64,000 nucleotides of DNA from Limnocylindrus sp040397235. GTDB lineage: Bacteria; Chloroflexota; Limnocylindria; Limnocylindrales; Limnocylindraceae. The stretch's first letter is position 1; every line of letters begins with the position of its first letter. Made by a program: the position numbers and the translations under genes. Where the stretch lies: assembly GCA_040397235.1 (NCBI GenBank), contig JBBAWH010000006.1, forward strand, positions 1 through 64,000. The letters are read 5' to 3'. The notes below the pieces were generated by a model. That model made no database searches. It worked only from the letters and a program-made list of their open reading frames with translations, and was not told the origin of the DNA. Below, piece after piece: positions 1 to 8,226 of the stretch.

Positions 1-16
1 TATCCTCACCCCCCAC

Positions 17-92
17 GCGGGAGTAGCTCAGTTGGTAGAGCGTCTGCTTCCCAAGCAGAAGGTCGCGAGTTCGAACCTCGTCTCCCGCTCCA
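17..92 (+). tRNA. tRNA-Gly (anticodon CCC)
   Basis: Cloverleaf folds by eye: acceptor GCGGGAG pairs with CTCCCGC, D-arm AGCTC..GAGC, anticodon stem TCTGC/GCAGA with loop TTCCCAA (CCC), T-arm with GTTCGAA. The 3' CCA is encoded. A TATCCT hexamer lies at the window edge (1-6), 10 nt upstream, and may be its -10. Confidence 0.95.
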
Positions 93-97
93 GCCCC

Positions 98-103
98 TAC
101 ACT
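98..103 (+). promoter_or_regulatory. -10 box TACACT, leaderless start of the PLP enzyme gene
   Basis: TACACT ends 6 nt before the ATG at 110, and there is no Shine-Dalgarno. It lies just after the tRNA-Gly, so the gene probably has its own leaderless promoter. Confidence 0.45.
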
Positions 104-109
104 CTCGCC

Positions 110-1294
110 ATGGCAAAAGACGGCAAAAAGCCCCTCAAGAACGCATCACTCGACACCCTGGCGGTCCACGCCGGTGAGAGCGCCGACCCCACGACCCGTG
201 CCCACAATCTGCCGATCTATCAGACGGCGACCTTCACCTTTGAGACAGCCGACGAGAAGGAGGCAGCGGTCGATGGGGCACTTGCCTGGGAGCCGAACAA
301 GTACTTCTATACACGCACCAGCAACCCCACCACGGCAGCACTTGAAGAGAAGCTCGCAGCACTCGAAGGTGCCGAGAGTGCGGTCGCCTCAGCATCAGGC
401 ATGTCGGCGATTGCCGCGGGGCTCCTCGCCCACCTGAAGTCCGGTGATCACCTCGTCGTCGCCGACGACCTCTTCATTATCAGCCAGATTCTCTTCGCCG
501 AAGACTTCCCCTCCCGCGGCATTGAGGTGACACCGGTGCCGATCACCGATCACGCTGCGGTGCAGGCGGCGATGAAGCCGAACACAAAGATTATCTTCTG
601 TGAGGGGCTCTCCAACCCGTGGATGCGCATCACCGACATTCCAGCCATTGCGAAGATTGCCCACGGGGGTGGCGCACTCGTGGTGGTCGACAACACCTTC
701 TTGAGCCCCGTGCTGCTCCGCCCACTGGAACATGGTGCGGACCTGGTGCTACAGACAACCACGAAGTGGGTCTCGGGCCACGGCGATGCGCTCGGTGGCG
801 TTGCCGCTGGCTCCAAGGCGCTCGTTGATCCGATTCGACGCCAGACGGACCTTCTTGGCGGCGCGGCATCGCCGTTCAACTCCTGGCTGATCGCGCGCGG
901 CGCGCGCACCCTACCACTGCGCATGGAGCGCGCCTCGGCGAATGGCACTGCAGTTGCCGCGTTCTTGGAGGGGCATGAGAAGGTCGAGTGGGTACGTCAT
1001 CCAAGCCTCGCGTCGCATCCAGATCGCGCGGTCGCAGATCGCCTGCTCACCAACGGGTGGGGCGGCATGCTCTCATTTAAGCCACGCGCGGCGGCCGGCG
1101 TTGATCCTCTCGACGCCATGCGCGCCTTCAGCGATCACCTCAAGATCTTCGCGGTCGGCGTCAGCCTCGGCGAGGTCGACACGCTCGTCTATCCGATGCC
1201 GAAGCGCGGTGGGATCTTCCGCATCAGCATCGGCATTGAATCCGTGAAGGACATCATCGCCGACTTCAGCCAGGCGCTCGATCACGTTCGCTGA
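110..1294 (+). CDS. PLP-dependent trans-sulfuration enzyme (cystathionine gamma-synthase / O-acylhomoserine sulfhydrylase family)
   Basis: 394-residue cytosolic enzyme of the Cys/Met metabolism PLP family. The PLP-anchoring lysine is K209 in TTTKWVSGHGD, the counterpart of the family's TKYxxGHSD. Other family marks are YTRTSNPT near residue 68, the glycine-rich ASASGMSA near 94, and VVVDNTF with the PLP-binding aspartate near 183. The family makes or cleaves thioether bonds in methionine, homocysteine and cysteine metabolism. Subfamilies (MetB, MetZ, MetC, MGL) cannot be separated safely by eye, so no symbol is given. The ATG at 110 is chosen because upstream in-frame codons run through the tRNA and a -10-like TACACT stands 6 nt before it. 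Confidence 0.9.
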   Translation: MAKDGKKPLKNASLDTLAVHAGESADPTTRAHNLPIYQTATFTFETADEKEAAVDGALAWEPNKYFYTRTSNPTTAALEEKLAALEGAESAVASASGMSAIAAGLLAHLKSGDHLVVADDLFIISQILFAEDFPSRGIEVTPVPITDHAAVQAAMKPNTKIIFCEGLSNPWMRITDIPAIAKIAHGGGALVVVDNTFLSPVLLRPLEHGADLVLQTTTKWVSGHGDALGGVAAGSKALVDPIRRQTDLLGGAASPFNSWLIARGARTLPLRMERASANGTAVAAFLEGHEKVEWVRHPSLASHPDRAVADRLLTNGWGGMLSFKPRAAAGVDPLDAMRAFSDHLKIFAVGVSLGEVDTLVYPMPKRGGIFRISIGIESVKDIIADFSQALDHVR

Positions 1295-1303
1295 GAGGGG
1301 CGA

Positions 1304-1855
1304 GTGAGCTACATGTTGGACGAGCCGAAGCGGGCTCCCCGCGGGATCGTGCAGGTTGCCGCAGCTGTCAGCAATGGGCTGCTCGGAGTCACGCTGATCG
1401 CCGCCGGCCTCGCTGGTCTCGTGGCTATTGCGATCGTGGCCGCTGATATCGCGGATCAAACCTGGGTCTCGCTCGGTGCGCAGATTACGGCCCAACTCGG
1501 GAGCGACGTTGCCACACTCTTGGAAACGTTCCAGATTGATTTCGCCGTCATCCTCACCACCCTGGCCGACCAGAACAACCTCCCGGAATTTGGCGCGTGG
1601 GTGCGACAGATTCTTGCTCTGCTCATGGTCGCGACGGTTGCCCTCGGGTTGGCAGGTGCCGCGCCGCTCTGGGTTGCACGCGCACTCTGGTCACGACGCT
1701 CGAGTCGCGCGGTGCTCCTTTTTGGGGTGATCCTTAGCGCTATCGGCGCCTTTGGTCTCCTCGTGACGGGAGCACCGCAGCTGATCTGGGGTCTGGTGCT
1801 GGTTAACGGCGTACTCACCCTGGTGGCGAGCCGAACGATTCGCCCTTCGGCTTAA
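1304..1855 (+). CDS. Hypothetical four-helix membrane protein
   Basis: 183 residues, starting with GTG 9 nt after the preceding stop and behind a GAGAGGGG purine run, so it is probably co-transcribed with the PLP enzyme gene. Hydrophobic segments lie near residues 20-46, 98-120, 132-152 and 157-175. The loop between helices 1 and 2 (about 50 residues) is acidic/polar. I recognise no family motif. The cytoplasmic or external side of the loop is not clear from charge alone. Confidence 0.7.
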   Translation: MSYMLDEPKRAPRGIVQVAAAVSNGLLGVTLIAAGLAGLVAIAIVAADIADQTWVSLGAQITAQLGSDVATLLETFQIDFAVILTTLADQNNLPEFGAWVRQILALLMVATVALGLAGAAPLWVARALWSRRSSRAVLLFGVILSAIGAFGLLVTGAPQLIWGLVLVNGVLTLVASRTIRPSA

Positions 1856-2922
1856 GCGCCGAATCCGCGCAGGCGTAGCGCGAGGCGCACGAGCGGTCCA
1901 CGGATCGGATCAAGATCCACATCGAGTGCACCTGGGTAGACAACCGGTGCCCCACCCCAACCGGCCTTGAAGTGCGCGATCCCCGGCGTTGAGATCCCCC
2001 ACATGTCGTAGGTGGCGCTCCCTCGCGCAACGGCACGTTCCATCGCCGTGACCTTGAGCGCGTATGGTGCACGCAGCTCGTTTCCAGCGCCGGTTGCGCC
2101 GCCGAAGAGCTCGGTCGTTGTTGTTGGCGTGGTGATTACGAGGAGCGCGCCGAGCGTTTCGCCCGACGGTGATTCGGCGATGAGGATCTCCGCCTCGCCG
2201 TTGAAGGCGCTCACGATGTGTGCGAACGTGGCACTGCTGCGCGTCTTCACCCCGGTGCGCCCAGCGATCGATGACATCGCGGTGTGGAGCGCCTCAGCAC
2301 CATCAGCACCAGCCGCGCGCACGGTGACGCCAGACTCGGTTGCATGTCGCGCGTACTGTCGCCACTTGCTGCGCCAGGCGGCGCGAACGCTCTCCATTCC
2401 AGCTGAGAGATCAATTCGCCGACTGGTCGATGGCTGCACCGGTCGTGCGCGATGCAGTGTGATTTGCGCGGTTGATGCTGCAGCGAGCCACGGCGCGCGT
2501 AGGTCGGCGCTCAGCGCATCGGCAGGGTTGACCTGATCGGCCTCATCGGGGAGCGGCGCACTCTCACCTGGTTCCAGCCGAACCATGGTGACGCCGTCGC
2601 GACGAAGCTCGGAGAGTCCACCGAGGAGTTCGGCGCGCAGTGCTGCGGCAACTGATTCGTTCGGCGCAACAACAATGGGTCCGCGTGGCGCGTAGGCGAT
2701 GCGACCGAGTCCAGCGGGGAGACGCTGCAACAGGAGTTGTGTGCCGGCCCACGCGGCGCCATCGTGTGCCACGAGGCGAACCGACTCCCAGCCGGTGAGC
2801 GCTTTCGATGCGGCCCAGGCTGGCTGTTGCACAAAGGGGAGGTCGGAAAGTTCACCCGCAGTGGCGGCGGCGCCAAGGCGTGCCCCCCAGGCGCTCAGCT
2901 CTTCTCGGACAACAGGACTCAT
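1852..2922 (-). CDS. FemAB/FemX-like peptidyltransferase (GNAT-fold, lipid II interpeptide-bridge family)
   Basis: 356 residues. The C-terminal half has the FemAB signature: WRSKWRQYARHA near 185 (the family's W..K.R..I.kA) and YDMWGI near 305 followed by FKAGWGG (family yd..GI...FK..FGG). FemABX proteins transfer aminoacyl groups from aminoacyl-tRNA to peptidoglycan precursors, but the same fold also occurs in polysaccharide/exosortase acyltransferases, so the substrate is open. Its stop overlaps the convergent membrane-protein gene at 1852-1855. AGGGTA (TACCCT on its strand) is 6 nt before the ATG, suggesting a leaderless mRNA divergent from the HAD gene. Confidence 0.75.
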   Translation of the reverse strand: MSPVVREELSAWGARLGAAATAGELSDLPFVQQPAWAASKALTGWESVRLVAHDGAAWAGTQLLLQRLPAGLGRIAYAPRGPIVVAPNESVAAALRAELLGGLSELRRDGVTMVRLEPGESAPLPDEADQVNPADALSADLRAPWLAAASTAQITLHRARPVQPSTSRRIDLSAGMESVRAAWRSKWRQYARHATESGVTVRAAGADGAEALHTAMSSIAGRTGVKTRSSATFAHIVSAFNGEAEILIAESPSGETLGALLVITTPTTTTELFGGATGAGNELRAPYALKVTAMERAVARGSATYDMWGISTPGIAHFKAGWGGAPVVYPGALDVDLDPIRGPLVRLALRLRGFGA

Positions 2923-2977
2923 GCGCGTAGGGTACGCGCCCCGCTACCCTTGCGCCTATGCCTGCAGATCAGACCCT
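2923..2977. repeat. 55-bp flank, copy 1 (assembly overlap)
   Basis: Exactly the same 55 bases recur at 3078-3132 on the other side of the N gap. The segment holds the divergent start region of the FemAB-like and HAD genes. The perfect identity and the 55-bp length look like an unmerged assembly-graph overlap and not a biological repeat. Confidence 0.9.
2929..2934 (-). promoter_or_regulatory. -10 box TACCCT of the FemAB-like gene
   Basis: On the minus strand TACCCT ends 6 nt before the ATG at 2922, and no Shine-Dalgarno is present. Confidence 0.45.
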
Positions 2978-3077
2978 NNNNNNNNNNNNNNNNNNNNNNN
3001 NNNNNNNNNNNNNNNNNNNNNNNNNNNNNNNNNNNNNNNNNNNNNNNNNNNNNNNNNNNNNNNNNNNNNNNNNNNNN
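2978..3077. other. Scaffold gap of exactly 100 N
   Basis: Run of 100 undetermined bases, the conventional size for a gap of unknown length. Both flanks carry the same 55 bp, so the gap may hold no sequence at all. Confidence 0.98.
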
Positions 3078-3132
3078 GCGCGTAGGGTACGCGCCCCGCT
3101 ACCCTTGCGCCTATGCCTGCAGATCAGACCCT
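3078..3132. repeat. 55-bp flank, copy 2 (assembly overlap)
   Basis: Perfect copy of 2923-2977. This copy runs into the complete HAD gene, while copy 1 runs into the complete FemAB-like gene. Collapsing the two copies gives one compact divergent intergenic region. Confidence 0.9.
3100..3105 (+). promoter_or_regulatory. -10 box TACCCT of the HAD gene
   Basis: TACCCT ends 7 nt before the ATG at 3113. The opposite-strand -10 of the FemAB-like gene is at 3084-3089 in the same 55-bp segment, 10 bp away. Confidence 0.45.
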
Positions 3133-3790
3133 TCCGCCGTACGTGTTGAACCCCGATGGGGTCGTCTTCGATTTGGATGGCGTGCTCTGCGATACCGAGC
3201 CGCTCTGGGCCGAGGCACGCTTCGCCATTGCCGCCGAAGTTGGCGGTCGCCTGGTCGAAGAGGACTTCCACCGCTTCTACGGAGCGAACACCCAACAGTG
3301 GGGTAGCGCCATGGCCGAGATCCTTGGCCACCCAGATGCCAACGAGGTTGCAACGCGCACGATCAACCACCTCGAGGGGCTTTATCGCTCTGGGCGTGTG
3401 CAGGTGATTCCCGCCGGTGTTGCCGCCGTTCGCCGCGCCGCAGCGCGTGGCCCCGTTGCCATTGCGTCGGGGAGCCCGCGCAGCATCATCGCCACGCTGA
3501 TCGAACTCCTCGGCCTCGCCGACGTCGTGCACACCTACGTGAGCTGTGACGAAGTCGCCGGCGGCAAGCCACTCCCCGACGTCTACCTCGAGGCGTGTCG
3601 TCGCATCAACATTGCGCCGGAGCGCTCACTCGCCATTGAAGATTCGCTGGCTGGCGCGCGCGCCGGTAAGGCGGCGGGGATGAGTGTCGCCGTCGTGCCG
3701 CTCCCTGGCGCACCGTCATCAACAGGCGCTGCAGAAATTGCCGACGTAGTGTTGGCGAGCCTCGACGAGCTACCGCTCGCCGCGCGCTAG
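3113..3790 (+). CDS. HAD-superfamily phosphatase / beta-phosphoglucomutase-like
   Basis: 225 residues with all HAD motifs: FDLDGVLCDTEP (nucleophile D20, D22), ASGS near 123 (motif II), GGKPLPDVY with the motif III lysine near 149, and AIEDSLAGARAG near 170 (motif IV acidic pair). The helical cap between motifs I and II is the C1 alpha cap of the phosphoglycolate phosphatase / beta-phosphoglucomutase group. The exact substrate cannot be read from the sequence. The start lies directly after the scaffold gap but appears intact. Confidence 0.85.
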   Translation: MPADQTLPPYVLNPDGVVFDLDGVLCDTEPLWAEARFAIAAEVGGRLVEEDFHRFYGANTQQWGSAMAEILGHPDANEVATRTINHLEGLYRSGRVQVIPAGVAAVRRAAARGPVAIASGSPRSIIATLIELLGLADVVHTYVSCDEVAGGKPLPDVYLEACRRINIAPERSLAIEDSLAGARAGKAAGMSVAVVPLPGAPSSTGAAEIADVVLASLDELPLAAR

Positions 3791-4041
3791 CTCTGCGGGA
3801 CTCCCGCCTTAGCGCCGAGCTCCGCATTGGAGGGCTCAATCAGGTACGAGCCATCCTCAAAGATGATCACGGGGATCGACTTCGCGCCGGTCAGCGTCTC
3901 GATCATCTCCTTGGCGGCCGCATCGGCATCCACATCAACGTAGGTATAGGGAACCTGGTGTGCGTCGAGGTAGCCCTTGGAACGCGTGCAGTCGCTGCAC
4001 CAGGCCGCGCCGTACAGGGTGATCTTCTTGGCGTCGCTCAT
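3787..4041 (-). CDS. Glutaredoxin-like (mycoredoxin-type) protein
   Basis: 84 residues with the dithiol site WCSDC near residues 14-18, the cis-proline TGAKSIPVIIF near 55 and a glycine-bearing C-terminal helix, the complete small glutaredoxin fold. It probably reduces disulfides or mixed disulfides in the cytosol. The ATG at 4041 has a good Shine-Dalgarno (GGGAGG) on the minus strand. It lies 5 nt downstream of the membrane-protein gene and is probably in its operon. Its stop overlaps the convergent HAD gene end. Confidence 0.88.
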   Translation of the reverse strand: MSDAKKITLYGAAWCSDCTRSKGYLDAHQVPYTYVDVDADAAAKEMIETLTGAKSIPVIIFEDGSYLIEPSNAELGAKAGVPQS

Positions 4042-4046
4042 GGGTA

Positions 4047-5126
4047 CTACCTCCCTCTCGATGCTCGCCGCGGGCGCGGCGCTGTTGCCATCGTAGCGCG
4101 TCGCAAGAGGAGCAGCCCGCCGATCGAGATCAGCGCTCCCGCGAGCGGGAGTCCACCGAGTTCTGCGGGGAGATACCAGTTGATCGCAATTGCGGTCGTA
4201 ACCACGGGGGGGAGCGCACCGATCCAAAGGAGCGGCTGCTTGGCACGTTGGGCTCCGCGAATAAGCCGCCAGGCGGTAGCGCCAGCGAGGAGGCCAACAA
4301 TGATCCACTCTGCTGGCGGCCGAGCGCAGGCATAATCCGGTGTGCAGACCTGCAGCGTGTCGTAGAGGCGAGTCGTTGCGATCGGCACGAATACGGCGGC
4401 GAGCGAACCAACACCGAAGGCTGCGAAGACCTCAACAAAGCGGCGCTCGACGGGGCGATATTGCGCCGATTCAGCTTGCAGAAGGGATCGCCCAAAGAAG
4501 AGCGCCGGTAGAAGCGCTGCTAGGTAGAGTGCTGCAATCACGACAGTTAGAGGACTTACGCCTTGTACGCCTTGGGGCACAGGTGCGCCTTGGGGAATAG
4601 CCCACACCGCAAACGGTTCAAGGATGAGAGAGAGCACACCGAGAGGGAGTAGCCCAACAGCAAAGATCGCTCCCGTAATGCTGATCCAGTCAGGGAGCCG
4701 TCGCGCGCGACGAGCGAGGATACGCGCCATCAGGAATATAGTGACGCCGTTAATCAGCGTATGGAGCAGGCGCCCAGGGAGGCTTAAGTCCCACGGCAGC
4801 ACTGAGTGCAGCACTGCCGCTGCAGTGAACACCGTGCTGAGCGCCGCGATCAGCGCGAGGATTGTTCCAGTACCAAGGTCTACGGGGAGACGCGCGCTCA
4901 GCCGGCCAGCAGCGGCGGCGGCAATCGCGACTGGGGCACCTACAGCCAGTATTGATAAGGCGGCGCGCAGCTGCTCATTACTGATCCCGGAGAAAAAATC
5001 TGGCCGATTAGCCGTGGTCCAGGTCACCAGGGCAAGGAGGATGCCACCGTTCAGAAGGAGCGAGGCGATAACAACATCAAGCTTTAGTGGCGAGCCGGTT
5101 GCTTTTCGTTGTGTTGATGTGCTCAT
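4047..5126 (-). CDS. Hypothetical polytopic membrane protein
   Basis: 359 residues with about nine or ten hydrophobic helices and an Arg-rich C-terminus. The frame stays open upstream to 5588, but that extension is low-complexity and charged and overlaps the plus-strand gene at 5184. The ATG at 5126 is therefore chosen; CATACT stands 6 nt before it. One loop holds two cysteines (VCTPDYAC), possibly a disulfide on the outer face. No family recognised. Its operon partner is the glutaredoxin-like gene. Confidence 0.65.
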   Translation of the reverse strand: MSTSTQRKATGSPLKLDVVIASLLLNGGILLALVTWTTANRPDFFSGISNEQLRAALSILAVGAPVAIAAAAAGRLSARLPVDLGTGTILALIAALSTVFTAAAVLHSVLPWDLSLPGRLLHTLINGVTIFLMARILARRARRLPDWISITGAIFAVGLLPLGVLSLILEPFAVWAIPQGAPVPQGVQGVSPLTVVIAALYLAALLPALFFGRSLLQAESAQYRPVERRFVEVFAAFGVGSLAAVFVPIATTRLYDTLQVCTPDYACARPPAEWIIVGLLAGATAWRLIRGAQRAKQPLLWIGALPPVVTTAIAINWYLPAELGGLPLAGALISIGGLLLLRRATMATAPRPRRASRGR

Positions 5127-5132
5127 GGGCTT

Positions 5133-5138
5133 AGTATG
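5133..5138 (-). promoter_or_regulatory. -10 box CATACT of the membrane-protein/glutaredoxin operon
   Basis: CATACT on the minus strand ends 6 nt before the ATG at 5126, the same spacing as at other first genes here. Confidence 0.4.
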
Positions 5139-5170
5139 CGCCCTCGGCGTCGCCTCTGTCGCGTTCACGC

Positions 5171-5176
5171 TACCCT
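5171..5176 (+). promoter_or_regulatory. -10 box TACCCT of the small membrane-protein gene
   Basis: TACCCT ends 7 nt before the ATG at 5184, which supports that start over the in-frame ATG at 5136. Confidence 0.4.
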
Positions 5177-5183
5177 CCGTTTC

Positions 5184-5576
5184 ATGTTGAGAGGATCGGT
5201 ACTGGTGACCTACGCCGCCTTGGCGACCGCTGAGTTCGTTCGCGGTGTTGGCCTCATCGCCTCTGGGGCGCTGACCTATGGCCTCCTGGGCGGTGCGCTC
5301 CCAGCCGAGGGGGGCTACGACCGGATCGTGGCCTATGCCGCGTTTGCGACCATCGCCCTCGGAGCGCTCGACCTCCTCCTCATCGGAGCGATCGTGGTGC
5401 GAGCCGTCGGTGGGGGTCGGACCCCACGTGCCCAGATCCTCGTGAGCCTGGGGCTCTCCGTGATTCTGATCTTGGCTGGGGGGTCTTTGGCCCCGCAGGT
5501 GGCCATGCTCGTGCTCGCGACGCTCCTGGCCCTCGCACTGCGCCTCGAGGGTGCCACGCAGGCGGCGAACGGCTAG
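5184..5576 (+). CDS. Hypothetical small membrane protein
   Basis: 130 residues with three or four hydrophobic segments near 8-32, 50-70 and 87-118. The ATG at 5184 is preferred over 5136 because the upstream 16 residues are Arg-rich and non-membrane and a TACCCT box stands 7 nt before 5184. The stop codon TAG is part of the -10-like TAGACT of the next gene, greA. No family recognised. Confidence 0.6.
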   Translation: MLRGSVLVTYAALATAEFVRGVGLIASGALTYGLLGGALPAEGGYDRIVAYAAFATIALGALDLLLIGAIVVRAVGGGRTPRAQILVSLGLSVILILAGGSLAPQVAMLVLATLLALALRLEGATQAANG

Positions 5577-5579
5577 ACT
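5574..5579 (+). promoter_or_regulatory. -10 box TAGACT of greA
   Basis: TAGACT ends 7 nt before the greA ATG and shares its first three bases with the stop codon of the gene before it. Confidence 0.45.
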
Positions 5580-5586
5580 CCCCCGC

Positions 5587-6057
5587 ATGGTTGGACCCGT
5601 CTACCTCACGGAATCAGGGAAGGCTGTGCTCGAGGCCGAGCTGCATGACCTGATCCATTCGCAGCGCCCAGCGGTGATCGCGCGCATCAAGGCGGCGAAA
5701 GAGTTGGGCGACCTGCGCGAAAACGCCGACTACGAGATCGCCCGGAATGAGCAGTCGTTCATCGAAGGGAAGGTCTTGGAGATCGAAGAGAAGCTGCGCA
5801 ACGCTGAGATCATTGATGAGCATGCCAGCACCGACGAGGTTGCCCTCGGCTCCACCGTCACCGTGACCGCGGAGCGCAAGAGCCACGACTACCTGATCGT
5901 TGGATCCACCGAGGCAGACCCAAGCGGCGATCCGCCGAAGATCTCCAACGAGAGCCCACTCGGCAAGGCGCTGATCGGACGCAAGGTCAACGACAAGGTC
6001 GTTGTCACCCTGCCGAACGGCAACGAGATCAACTACACCATCAAGAAGATCTCCTAA
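5587..6057 (+). CDS. greA: Transcription elongation factor GreA
   Basis: 156 residues, the normal GreA length. The N-terminal coiled coil (about 10-75) carries LTESGKAVLEAEL and the tip sequence GDLRENADYE with the acidic residues used to stimulate RNA cleavage by backtracked RNA polymerase. The C-terminal FKBP-like domain contains GSTVTVT near 93 and SPLGKALIGRKVND near 122. The ATG at 5587 has no Shine-Dalgarno. Confidence 0.96.
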   Translation: MVGPVYLTESGKAVLEAELHDLIHSQRPAVIARIKAAKELGDLRENADYEIARNEQSFIEGKVLEIEEKLRNAEIIDEHASTDEVALGSTVTVTAERKSHDYLIVGSTEADPSGDPPKISNESPLGKALIGRKVNDKVVVTLPNGNEINYTIKKIS

Positions 6058-6078
6058 CCCCCGGAGCGCGCGAGCGCG

Positions 6079-8226
6079 ATGAGCACCACCCTCTCCGCAA
6101 CAGATCTCGCCGATCTTGATCGCGCCCAGGATCGCGAGCTGCTGATTGGCAACGGGCTCGGCGGCTATACCGCTCTCTCCCCCCTCGGTGCACCGGGGCG
6201 CCGCTATCACGGTCTCCTCGTTGCGGCGCTGCAGCCGCCCGTCGCTCGCACCGTGCTTGCCGGCCCTCCAATGCTCTGGGTGCGCGCCGATGGCGACTGG
6301 TTGCCACTCTTTAGCTTTGAGATGGATCCGGGTCGCTTCTCGCCACAGCTCGGCGCACCACTGCACCAGGTTTCGGTTGGCGTTGGCGGTGTCACCAAAG
6401 CTTGGGGGCTGCCAGTTGGGCAACTCATTGAGCGACAGTCGGCAATCCACGGCGCGAATGCCGTATTGCTGACCCTGAGTCTCGATGCTGCGGCAACGGC
6501 GGGCGTCAATCTACTGGTGCGCCTGACCGCCACGGCACACGATCACCATGACGCCCTCATTGGCGACCTAATGTGCGCGGAATCCAACGTAGGAGAGAGT
6601 GCGCAGCAGGGTTCGTGGCGAATGGGCTCCGCGTGGCCCGAGGTGCAGGTCCGCTGTGACGGCGGCACACTCTCCCCCGACGCTGGGGTGATTCGTGGGC
6701 TCTTCCATCGGCACGACGCGGCACGAGTCGAGGCCGATCGATCGGACTACGCCATTCCGCTGCGCTGGAACGTGCGCCTTGAGCCCGGCAACACTGCACA
6801 TCTGCTGGTTGCTACCGAGGGTGGTGGGGTCGGTCGGCCGCCAGCCGAGCTCCTCGCCGCAATGGTGAGCGGTGGTGGCGCGTCGCTGCTTGCGGAGTGC
6901 GAGGCGCGCGATCGCGACCTACTCGCACGGGCGCAGTCAGTAGGCGATGGCGCCGATGCCGCGATCGCTGCGAGCGGCGAGCTGCAGGCGCTGGTCCTCG
7001 CCGCAGATGACTTTCTCGTGCGTCGACGCATTCCCGCCACGCCCGGACCAGCGGATCCTGCGGCGCCACTCGGCTGGTCGGTGATCGCCGGCTACCCCTG
7101 GTTCAACGACTGGGGGCGCGACACGGCGATCGCCCTGCGCGGTTTGACCTTGGCAACGGGCCGACCAGAGATTGGTGCCACGGTGCTGCGCTCCTTTGCC
7201 CCGTGGGTGCGCCGGGGGCTGCTGCCGAACAACTTCCCCGATCGCGTCAATGAGATGCCCGAGTACCACACCATTGATGCACCGCTCTGGTACATCGAGG
7301 CGGCACGTGCACACGTAGCGGCGACGGGCGATCACGCGCTTGGTGCGGAACTACTGCCAGCACTGCTGAGCATCATCGCCGCCTACCGCGACGGCACCGA
7401 CTTTGGGATCGGCGCCGATAGCGACGGACTCATCGTCGGATCGGCAGAGGGGCGCCAGCTCACCTGGATGGATGCAAAGCTCGACGATTGGGTGGTGACC
7501 CCGCGACGCGGCAAGCCGATCGAGATCTCGGCGCTCTGGTACCGCGCGCTCCGAAGCGTCAGCGCCTGGCTCCGAGATACAGCGATCAGTGACGGAATTC
7601 CGGATGCTGCCCGAATTGCTGCCGATCTGGATCAGTTCGGCGATCGCGTACGTACGAGCTTCCGTGCACGGTTTATTCGCACCGAGGTGCCGTGGCTTGC
7701 CGATGTGGTCGACGGACCTGAGGGTGATGACCTTGCACTGCGACCGAATCAGTTTATCGCCCTCGGTCTTGGTGGGGATCTCATCCCGGCCGCCGAGGCG
7801 CAGCGCGCCTTCGCCGCAGCCGATGCCGAACTGCGCGCTCCGATTTGCATTCGCTCGCTGGCGCCGAGTGATTCCGCCTATCGCGGCGACTACGACGGCG
7901 ATCGGAAGTCGCGCGATGGTGCCTATCACCAAGGGCTCGGCTGGCTCTGGCTGATTGGGCCGTGGGCCGACAGCGCCTTCGCCGTGCACGACCTCACGAA
8001 TTCGTCGAGTCGCGCAGCTGCACTGGCGCTCGTGACTGAGGCGCTGACGCCGTATCGCACACATCTGCGTGAGGCGGGGCTTGGCACGATCTCAGAGAAC
8101 GCAACGGGTGATGCACCATTCACCCCCGTCGCCTGTTTTGCGCAGGCATGGAGCGTCAGCGAGCTGCTGCGCATTGAGCGTTGTGTCGCCGCGCTCCGCG
8201 CCAACTCGCCGGAGTCGAAGCGCTAG
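6079..8226 (+). CDS. Glycogen debranching enzyme (amylo-alpha-1,6-glucosidase, GH133-like)
   Basis: 715 residues. The N-terminal domain shows the family opening NGLGGYTALSPLGAPGRRYHGLLVAA (read in pieces near 25-55). The C-terminal (alpha/alpha)6 domain carries WFNDWGRDTAIALRGL near 340, PNQFIALGL near 556 and YRGDYDGDRKSRDGAYHQGLGWLW near 600-625, with candidate catalytic acids in the WGRD and GDYDGD stretches. It removes alpha-1,6 branches from glycogen or maltodextrin. It starts 21 nt after greA, so it may be co-transcribed. Together with the GH13 enzyme at 9110 it suggests storage-glucan turnover. Confidence 0.85.
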   Translation: MSTTLSATDLADLDRAQDRELLIGNGLGGYTALSPLGAPGRRYHGLLVAALQPPVARTVLAGPPMLWVRADGDWLPLFSFEMDPGRFSPQLGAPLHQVSVGVGGVTKAWGLPVGQLIERQSAIHGANAVLLTLSLDAAATAGVNLLVRLTATAHDHHDALIGDLMCAESNVGESAQQGSWRMGSAWPEVQVRCDGGTLSPDAGVIRGLFHRHDAARVEADRSDYAIPLRWNVRLEPGNTAHLLVATEGGGVGRPPAELLAAMVSGGGASLLAECEARDRDLLARAQSVGDGADAAIAASGELQALVLAADDFLVRRRIPATPGPADPAAPLGWSVIAGYPWFNDWGRDTAIALRGLTLATGRPEIGATVLRSFAPWVRRGLLPNNFPDRVNEMPEYHTIDAPLWYIEAARAHVAATGDHALGAELLPALLSIIAAYRDGTDFGIGADSDGLIVGSAEGRQLTWMDAKLDDWVVTPRRGKPIEISALWYRALRSVSAWLRDTAISDGIPDAARIAADLDQFGDRVRTSFRARFIRTEVPWLADVVDGPEGDDLALRPNQFIALGLGGDLIPAAEAQRAFAAADAELRAPICIRSLAPSDSAYRGDYDGDRKSRDGAYHQGLGWLWLIGPWADSAFAVHDLTNSSSRAAALALVTEALTPYRTHLREAGLGTISENATGDAPFTPVACFAQAWSVSELLRIERCVAALRANSPESKR

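Noticed and set aside
2923..3532. Open frames running through the N gap and antisense to the HAD gene
   Set aside because: They exist only because N codons are not stops; they show no protein family features and conflict with the clear HAD gene.
5127..5588. N-terminal 154-residue extension of the minus-strand membrane protein at 4047-5126
   Set aside because: The extension is low-complexity and charged, antisense to a plausible membrane-protein gene, and a -10-like CATACT with 6-nt spacing precedes the shorter start.
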